A stretch of DNA of 64,000 nt, from assembly GCF_020073745.1 (NCBI RefSeq), contig NZ_JAIRAU010000001.1, forward strand, positions 186,001 through 250,000, read 5' to 3'. The position numbers and the translations under genes were made by a program. Positions 8,995 through 16,252 of this stretch are shown here, in pieces. Within the stretch, counting starts at the first letter, position 1. Every line of letters begins with the position of its first letter. The notes under the pieces are model-generated. The model saw nothing but the letters and a program-made list of their open reading frames with translations. It had not been told where the DNA came from and did not search any database. The stretch is from Nannocystis pusilla (GTDB lineage: Bacteria > Myxococcota_A > Polyangia > Nannocystales > Nannocystaceae).

Positions 8995-9052
8995 GCGGCG
9001 AGGGTAACAAGAATTCGCGGAGGGGGTGGCCTCTGACGGTAGACTCCGGTCG

Positions 9053-9694
9053 ATGGCGAGCACGCGGGACAGCGGGCGTCCGCTGCGAGAGACGCTGCGG
9101 AGCCGCAGCGTCGGCGAGGTGTGTCTGCTGGTAGATCCCGGCGACCCGGGGCTCGCCGGTCTGCTCTACGAGGGTCGCATGGCGAGCGTGGGCGAAGTCC
9201 GCGCCGACGCGCTCGAGGCCCGCACGCTGAAGCTCGGTCACGCGGAGTACGCGGCCTGGCGGCAGCAGCAGCGCCGGCCGCTCAATCATATGATCTCGGG
9301 CGCGCCGCTGGGAAGTGACGCACCGACGCCGTTCGTGCTCGACGGGCTCGCGTGCCACGGCGTGTGGTGGTTCTATCAATGCTTGAAGCGGCCGGAGACC
9401 GATCCGTCACGCGCGCTGGTGGCGGCCGGCCCGTCGGGGCGGAAGCGGCTGCGGACGGGCGGACGCGCGACGTTCGCCTACCGCGGCGAGGAGATCGCCG
9501 TCGGCTCGCCCGCGCACGGGGCCCTGATCGCTCGGGCGACCGAGGCCAAGGTGCTGGCGCACCCGCACGTGCGCCAGGCGCTGCTGGCGACCGGGACCAG
9601 CCTGCTGTGGATGGGTCCGGCGAATGGGGAGGCGCTGGGGCGCTACATGCCGTTCGCGCTGATGGTGCTGCGATTCAAGCTCGGGCCGCGGTGA
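9053..9694 (+). CDS. Hypothetical protein, possible divergent NADAR relative
   Basis: 213-residue cytosolic-looking protein. The C-terminal third (ATEAKVLAHPHVRQALLATG, then PANGEALGRYMPFALMVLR) resembles the end of NADAR/YbiA N-glycosidases, where Lys...NP.L...LL.TG is followed by G.N.LG..LM..R. The typical N-terminal NADAR signature is not obvious, so this is a tentative family suggestion. GTG 9026, directly behind a GGAGGGGG run, is an alternative start but too close to it. A PARG-like remnant lies convergent and next to it, so both neighbours may relate to ADP-ribose chemistry; that link is inference. Confidence 0.6.
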   Translation: MASTRDSGRPLRETLRSRSVGEVCLLVDPGDPGLAGLLYEGRMASVGEVRADALEARTLKLGHAEYAAWRQQQRRPLNHMISGAPLGSDAPTPFVLDGLACHGVWWFYQCLKRPETDPSRALVAAGPSGRKRLRTGGRATFAYRGEEIAVGSPAHGALIARATEAKVLAHPHVRQALLATGTSLLWMGPANGEALGRYMPFALMVLRFKLGPR

Positions 9695-9699
9695 TCGAT

Positions 9700-9721
9700 G
9701 ACATGACCGATCGGGCATGTC
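9700..9721. repeat. Short dispersed hairpin, copy D (imperfect)
   Basis: GACATG / CATGTC arms with an inner A-G mismatch and two further C-G pairs around GATC, starting 5 nt after the stop at 9694. It is a weaker member of the ATGTCC/GGACAT family and closely resembles the copy at 17136-17158. Confidence 0.5.
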
Positions 9722-9743
9722 TGAACATGCATCTCGAGACGAT

Positions 9744-9968
9744 TCACGCGAGGCCGGCGAAGCGGCGCGCGAACGGGCCGATCGTGCGCCGCTCGGGGCT
9801 GGTGTCGAGGATGGCGAAGGCGACGTGGGCGACGGCCCGGGCGATGGCGTCGCGGAGCTCGACGGGGCGGCCCGACGGGGCGGTGTAGCTGCCGGCGCGA
9901 CAGATCTTCAGGGCTTCCGCCCCCATCGCCGCGGCGTCGGATCGTGAGATCTCCCGAGGATCGCGCAT
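9744..9968 (-). pseudogene. Truncated PARG-like (DUF2263) N-terminal fragment
   Basis: Open frame of 74 residues. The N-terminal part, ALKICRAGSYTAPSGRPVEL followed by RDAIARAV, matches the opening of the microbial-type poly(ADP-ribose) glycohydrolase family (TIGR02452/DUF2263), which normally exceeds 250 residues. The frame stops just after, and I find no continuation of the catalytic macrodomain-like part in any frame toward 9694. It is most simply a 3'-truncated gene. A short independent protein is possible. It converges on the gene ending at 9694. Confidence 0.5.
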
Positions 9969-10062
9969 GCGCGGGACGATCGCAGGATCGGCGGCGCGCG
10001 TCGACGTACGAATGCGCCCGGCGGACGATCGTGGAGCCGCCGCGGATCTGGTAACGTGATGC

Positions 10063-11157
10063 ATGATCCGCACATTGCGCAATCGGTGGTGCTCGGTGTG
10101 GCTGGCGGTGGTGTCGAGCGCGAGCTGCTCCGGCGGGGGCGACGGGGGCACCGACGCGACCGGTCAGGCGACGGGCTCGACGGGCGCGACGGGTTCGGCC
10201 TCCGAGGCCGTGACGGACGCGACGAGCAGCGGCGGAGCGACCGCCCCGACGACCACGGACGAGGGCACGGGCACGAGCACGGGCACGACGGCGGCGCCGA
10301 CGACGACCGGCGGGCCGACCTCCTCCACGGAGCCGGCGACGACCGACGCGAGCACGACTTCGGGCACGACCGGGGCCGCCGGCAGCGCCGGGTGTGGTGC
10401 GATGAATCCTGCCAGCGGAGCGTTGACGATCGACGTGCAGGATCAATCCGGGCAGTACATCGTGTCATTGCCGGCGGACTACGACCCGGACACGCCGTAT
10501 CCGCTGGGGTTCGCGTTCCACGGCCGCAACCGCACCGGCCCCAATTGTCAAGACGGCGACTGCGCCGGGTTCCAGGCGGCGATGGGGGACCAGGCGATAT
10601 TGGTGTACATGACGTCGCTCGGCGGCACCGGCTGGGAGGGCGACGGCGAGCGCGAGATCAACGCCGAGTTCTTTGAAAAGGTGCTCGATCGGGTGGTCGA
10701 GAATTATTGCGTCGACGAGGGGCGCGTGTTCGCGGCCGGCACCAGCTCGGGGGCGCACTTCGTCAACATCCTCGGGTGCCGCTTCGGCGACCGCCTGCTG
10801 GCGGTCGCGCCGGTGGCCGGCTATCTGCCGGAGAAGGACGGTTGCGTCGACCGGGTGGCGGCGCTCGTGATCCACGGGATCGCCGACGTCCACGTGCCGT
10901 TCGACAACGGCGAGGAGGCGCGCGACTTCTGGCGGGTCCGCGACGCCTGCGGCGAGGAGACGGTGCCGACGATCGCCGAGGTCCACGCGGCGGTGGAAGG
11001 CGAGCCGGAGAGCCACGCCTGCGCCGCGTATCAAGGCTGCGACGACGGGCTGTCCGTCGTCTGGTGCGAGCACAGCGAGGGCGGCTACGACGGCACCACG
11101 CACGGCTGGCCGCTGTTCGGCGGGCAGCAGATCTGGGAGTTCGTGCAGGGGTTGTGA
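10063..11157 (+). CDS. Secreted alpha/beta-hydrolase esterase lipoprotein (LpqC/PHB depolymerase type)
   Basis: 364-residue lipoprotein (lipobox SSASC, Cys22) with a Thr/Ser/Gly/Ala linker to about residue 110. The catalytic part is of the polyhydroxybutyrate depolymerase / feruloyl esterase type (COG3509). It has an oxyanion region FHGRNRTGPNC, the nucleophile elbow GTSSG (Ser228), an acid in HGIADVHVPF (Asp275) and a late His in TTHGWP (His347). Several Cys pairs suggest disulfides. It probably hydrolyses esters outside the cytoplasm; the natural substrate is unknown. It is divergent from the PARG-like fragment. Confidence 0.85.
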   Translation: MIRTLRNRWCSVWLAVVSSASCSGGGDGGTDATGQATGSTGATGSASEAVTDATSSGGATAPTTTDEGTGTSTGTTAAPTTTGGPTSSTEPATTDASTTSGTTGAAGSAGCGAMNPASGALTIDVQDQSGQYIVSLPADYDPDTPYPLGFAFHGRNRTGPNCQDGDCAGFQAAMGDQAILVYMTSLGGTGWEGDGEREINAEFFEKVLDRVVENYCVDEGRVFAAGTSSGAHFVNILGCRFGDRLLAVAPVAGYLPEKDGCVDRVAALVIHGIADVHVPFDNGEEARDFWRVRDACGEETVPTIAEVHAAVEGEPESHACAAYQGCDDGLSVVWCEHSEGGYDGTTHGWPLFGGQQIWEFVQGL

Positions 11158-11221
11158 CGACCACGCGACGGGGCCGCGACCGGCGTGGCGCCGGTCGCGG
11201 CCAGGCGCGCGAGCGCGGGCG

Positions 11222-11839
11222 TCAGCGGTTGTCCTCGTCGATCACGAGGTCGAAGCAGATCTCGATGTCGATGAAGATGAAGCCGTCGTCCTTGTGGACG
11301 TCGATGTTCTCGAAGACGTTGTTGTTGTTGTCGTCGTCGTCGTCGTCGTCGTCGTGGTCGTCGTGGTCGTCGTGGTCGCCGCCGCGGGTCTTCAGGCCGG
11401 CGTCCTCGGGGCTGCAGAAGGCGGCGCCGCCGGAGTCGCACTGGCTGCGACAGGTCGCCATGCGCTCCGCCTGGCAGGCGGCGAACTCGCTGCCGAAGGC
11501 GCGGCCGGCGAGCTCGGTCGCGCACAGCGGGGCGACCGCCTCGGGCGTGCAGCGCGACAGGCAGGTCGGGCCGTCGACGATGTCGCACGAGTAGGCGCGG
11601 TTGTCATCGGCGAGCACGAGCTGGGCCTGGAAGCAGACCGCGATCTCGATGAAGTCGTCGTTGTTGTTGTGATCGTCGTCGTCGTCGTCGTCGTCGTGAT
11701 CGTGGAAGTTGTTGTTGTTGTCGCCCCAACGCGTCTCGACAGCCTGGGTGGCGAGGGGGCGCGCCATCGTCGGCAGGGAGGCGACGATGGGCAGAGCGAA
11801 CGCGAGCGCAGGGGCCAACATGAGGAGCTTGCGAGACAT
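11222..11839 (-). CDS. Secreted Cys-containing protein with two poly-Asp/Asn/His tracts
   Basis: 205-residue exported protein. The start at 11839 is supported by AAAGGA 8 nt upstream; residues 1-32 form a signal peptide. Two nearly identical acidic tracts, rich in Asp with Asn runs and interspersed His, flank a Cys-rich centre of about 85 residues. Each tract is next to a short hydrophobic strand (FIEIAVCFQ, FIFIDIEICF). Such Asp/His stretches can bind divalent cations, so a metal-binding or mineral-associated role is possible. No homologous family is recognised. The DNA is strongly GTC-repetitive in both tracts, at about 11325-11380 and 11655-11720. Confidence 0.75.
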   Translation of the reverse strand: MSRKLLMLAPALAFALPIVASLPTMARPLATQAVETRWGDNNNNFHDHDDDDDDDDHNNNDDFIEIAVCFQAQLVLADDNRAYSCDIVDGPTCLSRCTPEAVAPLCATELAGRAFGSEFAACQAERMATCRSQCDSGGAAFCSPEDAGLKTRGGDHDDHDDHDDDDDDDDNNNNVFENIDVHKDDGFIFIDIEICFDLVIDEDNR

Positions 11840-12567
11840 GGTGAGCATCCTTTCTTCAGGGACGACCGCGAGTGAATTCTCGCCGCCGTCCGAAGGGAAG
11901 ATTGATTGCCTCGCCCCGACCGGCAATCTCGAATTGTGGCCAGGAGCGGCGGCGCGGGCCCGTCGCGTCCGCGACGGAGACGCGGGAGGGCCGGCGCATT
12001 CGCGTGAATTCGTCGATCGCCGGCCGACGGCTCGCGGCCGCGAATTGCAGCCGTCGATCCGTGGCGATGTAACGCGCTACACAATGTACAGTGTCAATCG
12101 TGTGATTCGCCCGCCGCGCCGCCGACGTCGGAAGACGCGCCGTGAGCCGCGTCCGGCCCGCCGTGCGCAGTGAAGGGACAACCCGGCGGATTCATTGGAC
12201 AAGCGGCGCGCCCGCGGCGGCCCCGGAGCCCGCCGCGCACCGCCGGGGCGCTCGCAGAGACCGATCGCTCGATTCGGCGGTCTTGTGAATGTCGGCCGCG
12301 CCCACACGGGGCCGCGGCGGGTCGCGGGTGCCCGTGTATGCGACATTCATCGCAACGGGCGCGCGGCGACCGTCGCGCCGTCGAGTCGACTATGTCAATA
12401 TGTCCGAAAGGACATTGATAGCGAACGCCCTCCGCGGTCGCGGGCCGCAGTCGGGTCGGGGGTCCGCCCGCGGCGGGCTCGGGGACGGCCGGCGGCGGCG
12501 GGATCGGATATTCTTCGCCCGCCGTGAACCGAGGCGCCCCCGCCCGCGACTGTACGAGAGGAGCGCC
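11840..12567. other. Divergent intergenic region
   Basis: 728 bases between the poly-Asp gene and the ECF sigma gene, holding both promoters. I find no supportable gene. It contains a short-family hairpin at 12400-12415 and AT-rich patches near 12060-12110. A purine-rich GAGAGGAG sits just before the sigma gene start. Confidence 0.5.
12400..12415. repeat. Short dispersed hairpin, copy E (GAAA loop)
   Basis: Perfect ATGTCC/GGACAT arms around a GAAA tetraloop. It lies between divergent genes, 152 nt before the sigma-factor start, so it cannot be explained as a terminator of a neighbouring gene. Confidence 0.75.
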
Positions 12568-13113
12568 ATGACACGCGAGACCGAACGCATCCGCCACGAG
12601 CTGCTGGCGATCCGCTGCCGACGAGGCGAGCCGGCCGCGCTGGCCGAGCTGGTCCGCACCTGGGAGCAGCGCCTGTTCTTCTACGTCCGGCGGATGCTCG
12701 CCGACGAGGAGGAGGCGTGGGGCGTGCTGCAGGAGGTGTGGGTGGCGGTGCTGTCGCGGATCGATCGGCTGCGCGAGCCGCGGTGCCTGCCACAATGGCT
12801 GTACACGATCGCCCGCAACACGCTGATGACGCACCTGCGCGGGCGCTACGCCGAGCGCGAGCGCGCGGGACCCGAGGCGCCGGAGCCGGTCGACGAGGAC
12901 GACCCGCTGGCCCGCTACGCCGACGTCGAGCGCGTGTACGCCGGCCTGGCCCGCCTGCCGCTGGTCGACCGCGAGGTGCTGACGCTGTGCTTCCTCGAAG
13001 ATCTGTCGATCGCCGAGATCGCCGAGGTCCTGGCGATCCCGCCGGGCACGGTGAAGTCCCGGCTGTTCAAGGCGCGACGGGCCCTGCGAGCCGTGCTGGA
13101 AGGAGAGGGATGA
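12568..13113 (+). CDS. ECF-type RNA polymerase sigma factor
   Basis: 181-residue sigma-70 family protein of the extracytoplasmic-function group. Region 2 covers about 30-85 (RLFFYVRRMLADEEEAWGVL, then PQWLYTIARNTLMTHLR). A short acidic linker follows. Region 4 covers about 125-178 (VDREVLTLCFLEDLSIAEIA, PPGTVKSRLFKARRAL), the -35-binding helix-turn-helix. GAGAGGAG lies 6 nt before the ATG. Its stop overlaps the start of the next gene (ATGA), so the two are translationally coupled and the partner is the likely regulator. Confidence 0.9.
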   Translation: MTRETERIRHELLAIRCRRGEPAALAELVRTWEQRLFFYVRRMLADEEEAWGVLQEVWVAVLSRIDRLREPRCLPQWLYTIARNTLMTHLRGRYAERERAGPEAPEPVDEDDPLARYADVERVYAGLARLPLVDREVLTLCFLEDLSIAEIAEVLAIPPGTVKSRLFKARRALRAVLEGEG

Positions 13114-13703
13114 TGACTGACCGTTCGGACAGGTTCTCGGACAGGCTGCTCGAGCTCGAGCAGAAGCACACCACCGCGACGCTGCGCGAGCGCTACCGCC
13201 GAGCGGTGGAGGCGATGCTGCTGCAGCCGCTGACGCCGGCGCTCACGCTGCTGCACGCCGGGGTGGCGCTGGCGGGGCTGGTCGGGGCGGGGGTGTGCGC
13301 GTCCCTGGTGGTCGGCGAGCCGGACACGCTGCCGCCGCTGAGCCGGGCGATGCTGACGCTGTGCGCGGCGTTCGGCGCCAGCTGGTCGCTGTGGGCGGCG
13401 GGGGTGCTGCGGCGCGGGGCGGTGCACCGCCGGCGCGACCGGGCCGCCGCGGCGCGCATGGCCTTCGGCTTCACGCTGGTGGCGTTGCTGATGCTCGCGG
13501 CGCTGGCCGCCGCGTCGCCGGGGCCCAGCGCCCTGGTGATGTTGGTGGTGGCGCTGGCGATGCTGGTGACCGCGGCGGTGGTGATGCTGTCGCACGCGAT
13601 CGAGCAGGCCGAGCTGCGCGGACGCGAGCAGGTCCTCGCGGTCGAGCTGGGGCTGGCCGAGCTGACCGAGGTCCTGCGCCTGCAGGGCCGGGCCCGCGAC
13701 TGA
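13110..13703 (+). CDS. Four-helix membrane protein coupled to ECF sigma factor
   Basis: 197-residue membrane protein whose ATG overlaps the sigma-factor stop by 4 nt. A charged N-terminal helix (1-35) is followed by four predicted transmembrane helices (about 45-68, 79-100, 118-135, 140-160) and an amphipathic C-terminal helix. No zinc-binding anti-sigma motif is present. Position and topology make it the candidate anti-sigma or sensor for the adjacent sigma factor; that is inference from context. No named family recognised. Confidence 0.75.
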   Translation: MMTDRSDRFSDRLLELEQKHTTATLRERYRRAVEAMLLQPLTPALTLLHAGVALAGLVGAGVCASLVVGEPDTLPPLSRAMLTLCAAFGASWSLWAAGVLRRGAVHRRRDRAAAARMAFGFTLVALLMLAALAAASPGPSALVMLVVALAMLVTAAVVMLSHAIEQAELRGREQVLAVELGLAELTEVLRLQGRARD

Positions 13704-13758
13704 TTGTATACAGTCGAAAGCGAGCGGGGTCTTGCGAATCGAAGGAGGCTCTGGCAAT

Positions 13759-14910
13759 GTGCCCGGCCTTATGTCCGATATCGCCGTTGTCCGCGCGCTC
13801 CGCAGCGAGGGAGTCGACGGGCTGGCGCGGCGCCTCGCGCTGCACACCCGTCGCCACCGCCAGCACCCCCGGCTGGTGCTGCTCAAGTACGACATGATCG
13901 AGACGCCGATGAGCGACCCGGTGGCCCGGCAGTGCCGCGGCCTGGTGGTCGACGAGGCCGACGATCATCGCCCGGTCGCGTACCCCTACGACAAGTTCTT
14001 CAACGCCCACGAGGGCCACGCGGCGCCGATCGACTGGAGCACGGCGCGCGTGTTCGAGAAGGTCGACGGGACGCTGTGCACGCTCTACCACTACGGCGAC
14101 GCCTGGCACGTCGCCAGCGCGTCGCTGCCCGACGCGCAGGGGCAGCTGCGCAACTACGGGCGCAGCGTGGCCGAGGCGTTCTGGGACGTGTTCCGCGCCG
14201 GCGGCTACGCGCTGCCCGACCGCGTCGACCACTGCTTCATGTTCGAGCTGTGCCTGCCGAGCGATCCGGTGCTGATCCGCCACGCGGCGCCGCGCCTGCT
14301 GCTGCACGGGGCGCGCGACCTGACGACGATGCAGGAGGTCGAGCCCGACGCGTTCGCGCGGGCGTACGGGTGGGAGCTGGTGCCGACGCACGCGGTGTCC
14401 GACCTGGCGCAGGCGCTGCAGATCGTCCGCGAGCTCGACCCCGCCCGCCACGAGGGGCTGGTGGCTCGCGACGCGCGCTTCCATCGCGTGAAGATCAAGT
14501 CGCCGGCGTTCGTGGCCCTGCACCACATGCGCGGCGCGACCAACCTCCGCCACCTGCTCGAGGTGGTCCGCACCAACGAGAGCGACGAGTTCCTGGCGTA
14601 CTTCCCCGAGGCGCGCCCGGCCTGGCAGGCGGTCCGCGACCGCTTCCTCGCCCTCCGCGCCGAGGCCGAGGCCGCGCTCGCCCGCGGCCGCGAGATCGCC
14701 GACGACCGCACGTTCGGCCAGTCCGTGCGCGACCTGCCCTACAGCGCGCTCCTGTTCGCCGTCCGCAAGGGCAAGGCGCCGTCGATCGCGGCCGTGTTCG
14801 CCGACATGTCGCTGCAGAACCTGGAGAAGCTGCTGCGCCTCGGCGAGCTGGCGCGCGAGCTCAAGGTGCCGCTCGAGCCGCGCGCGCGCGGGCCGGTCGA
14901 CGACGCATAG
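13759..14910 (+). CDS. T4 Rnl1-like RNA ligase
   Basis: 383-residue nucleotidyltransferase-superfamily RNA ligase. Motif I is EKVDGTL with predicted adenylated Lys101. RGLVVD (60-65) lies upstream as in T4 Rnl1-type enzymes, MFELCL (161-166) is motif III-like, EGLVARD (232-238) is motif IV and VKIKSP (244-249) is motif V. Such enzymes join 5'-phosphate and 3'-OH RNA ends using ATP. GTG 13759 is chosen because AAGGAGG ends 10 nt upstream; ATG 13771 is the alternative. No polynucleotide kinase/phosphatase or archease partner is adjacent, so its repair substrate is unknown. Confidence 0.85.
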   Translation: MPGLMSDIAVVRALRSEGVDGLARRLALHTRRHRQHPRLVLLKYDMIETPMSDPVARQCRGLVVDEADDHRPVAYPYDKFFNAHEGHAAPIDWSTARVFEKVDGTLCTLYHYGDAWHVASASLPDAQGQLRNYGRSVAEAFWDVFRAGGYALPDRVDHCFMFELCLPSDPVLIRHAAPRLLLHGARDLTTMQEVEPDAFARAYGWELVPTHAVSDLAQALQIVRELDPARHEGLVARDARFHRVKIKSPAFVALHHMRGATNLRHLLEVVRTNESDEFLAYFPEARPAWQAVRDRFLALRAEAEAALARGREIADDRTFGQSVRDLPYSALLFAVRKGKAPSIAAVFADMSLQNLEKLLRLGELARELKVPLEPRARGPVDDA

Positions 14911-14920
14911 GCGAGCTTTG

Positions 14921-14945
14921 GGGCATGCTTCAAAGGGCATGTCCC
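14921..14945. repeat. Short dispersed hairpin, copy F (CAAA loop)
   Basis: Stem GGGCATGCTT / GGGCATGTCCC with one bulged T and two G-U pairs around CAAA. It begins 10 nt after the RNA ligase stop and ends 13 nt from the convergent AEC transporter stop, matching the placement of copy C. Confidence 0.65.
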
Positions 14946-14958
14946 AAGGGGCACGTGA

Positions 14959-15921
14959 CTACAGGCCGATCGCCTGCAGGCAGGCGAGCACGAGCGGGAG
15001 GGTGGCGAGCGAGAGCAGGGCGGTGACGACGGACGCGGCGGCGGCGAGCTGACCGTCGCAGCCGGCGTTGGTAGCGATGATCGCCGAGACCACGGCGGTG
15101 GGCATGGCGGCCTGCAGGACGGCGGTGCGGGCGACGTCGCCGCGGACATCGAGGGCGAGCAGCACGAGGCAGGCGATCGCCGGGGCGATGAGCAGCTTGA
15201 TGGCGGCGATGCCGGCGAGCGGGACGGTCTGGCCGCGCAGCGAGCGGAGGTCGAGGCCGAGGCCGATGGTGAGGAAGGCGAGGACGGCGGTGGTCTGGCC
15301 GACCTGGGCGAGCGGCTGGGCCAGCGCGGCCGGCAAGGCGACGCCGCCGAGGGCGAGGGCGAGACCGAGGAGCACGGCGACGATCATCGGCTGGCGCAGC
15401 AGCTCGCCGAGGGCGCGTCGCACTCGCGGGGCGAGCGGGGCCTTCACGGGGCTGGGAGGCCTGGCCATCGCGCCGGCGAAGGCGACGCCGAAGGTGAGCA
15501 GGAGGATGGTGGTGTCGACGGTGTCGATGATGACCGCGGCGGTCGCGGCCCCGCGCGAGCCGGGGTGGACGGCGAGGACGAAGGGGACGCCGAGGAAGGC
15601 GGTGTTGGCGAAGGCCGAGACGATGCCGGCTGCTCCCTGGGTCGGACGCGAGGCGCCGCGCGCCCGCATCCACAGCACGCCGAGCGCGACGGCGCTGAAC
15701 AGGGCGATCGTGCAGGCGAGCACCGCGGGGATCAGCGCCGGCTCGAAGCGCGCGTCGGCGAGGATGACGACGATGAGCGCCGGCATCGTGACCTGCAGGA
15801 TGACGCGCGCGAGGGTGTCCGCGGCGGTCGGCGGCAGCGCGCCGGTGAGCCGGAGCAGCTGGCCGACGGCCACGAGCCCGAAGAGGGTGATCAGGAGGGG
15901 AAGGATGTCGCCGGTCGGCAC
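14959..15921 (-). CDS. AEC family transporter
   Basis: 320-residue polytopic membrane protein of the auxin efflux carrier/bile-acid transporter-like family (Mem_trans, PF03547). About ten hydrophobic helices are arranged as two repeats. The family's conserved stretch SAFANTAFLGVPFVLA lies near 101-116, and a second repeat runs from about 175. Members export small organic acids or related solutes. The start is a GTG at 15919-15921, which overlaps the first copy of a 60-bp direct repeat. No regulator is adjacent. Confidence 0.85.
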   Translation of the reverse strand: MPTGDILPLLITLFGLVAVGQLLRLTGALPPTAADTLARVILQVTMPALIVVILADARFEPALIPAVLACTIALFSAVALGVLWMRARGASRPTQGAAGIVSAFANTAFLGVPFVLAVHPGSRGAATAAVIIDTVDTTILLLTFGVAFAGAMARPPSPVKAPLAPRVRRALGELLRQPMIVAVLLGLALALGGVALPAALAQPLAQVGQTTAVLAFLTIGLGLDLRSLRGQTVPLAGIAAIKLLIAPAIACLVLLALDVRGDVARTAVLQAAMPTAVVSAIIATNAGCDGQLAAAASVVTALLSLATLPLVLACLQAIGL

Positions 15922-16050
15922 CGCGCGACGGTTCTACTCGAAAATCGCGGCGGCTGTCTGCGGGCGCGGCCGGGGAGGAACGCCGCCGGCCGGCGCCGCT
16001 CGACGGTTCGACGCGAAAACTCGCGGCGGTCGCCGGCGGGCGCGGCGGGG
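15916..16050. repeat. Pair of imperfect 60-bp direct repeats
   Basis: Copy 1 at 15916-15976 and copy 2 at 15991-16050 share CGGC(A/G)CCGC(G/T)CGACGGTTC, then CGAAAA, TCGCGGCGG and GCGGGCGCGGC. Spacing is about 75 bp. Copy 1 covers the start codon and upstream region of the AEC transporter gene, so duplication of its promoter region is a possible origin. Confidence 0.6.
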
Positions 16051-16195
16051 CTGCGGAGGCGGCAGGACCGGACGCAGGGGGGAGGATGAGCCGCCCGCTC
16101 GCGAGGGGCGGCGGACACGCATGAATCGGAACCTGTCCGAAGGTTCAGACGGCGGCAAGGGGCTGCAAGACGCGAGGAGCGGCAGCTCGGGCCGA

Positions 16196-16252
16196 TCAAG
16201 CGGAGGTCGGCGGAGCGGCCGTCTTCTTGCTCGCCTTCTTGGGGGCCGCTTT
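16196..16252 (-). pseudogene. Out-of-ORF continuation of the Lys/Ala tail after an amber codon
   Basis: Directly after the TAG at 16253-16255 the same minus-strand frame continues KAAPKKASKKTAAPPTSA and then TGA (16196-16198). The composition is identical to the tail upstream of the TAG. The ancestral protein was therefore probably 18 residues plus one codon longer, and TAG most simply arose from a Lys AAG codon. Confidence 0.7.

Noticed and set aside
11325..11720. Regular GTC/GTTGTT triplets as a possible CRISPR or satellite
   Set aside because: The period is three bases and translates in frame to Asp and Asn tracts; there are no spacers.
13116..13150. GTTCGGACAGG twice at the start of the sigma-partner gene
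   Set aside because: Half-sites in coding sequence (SDRFSDRL) without pairing arms.
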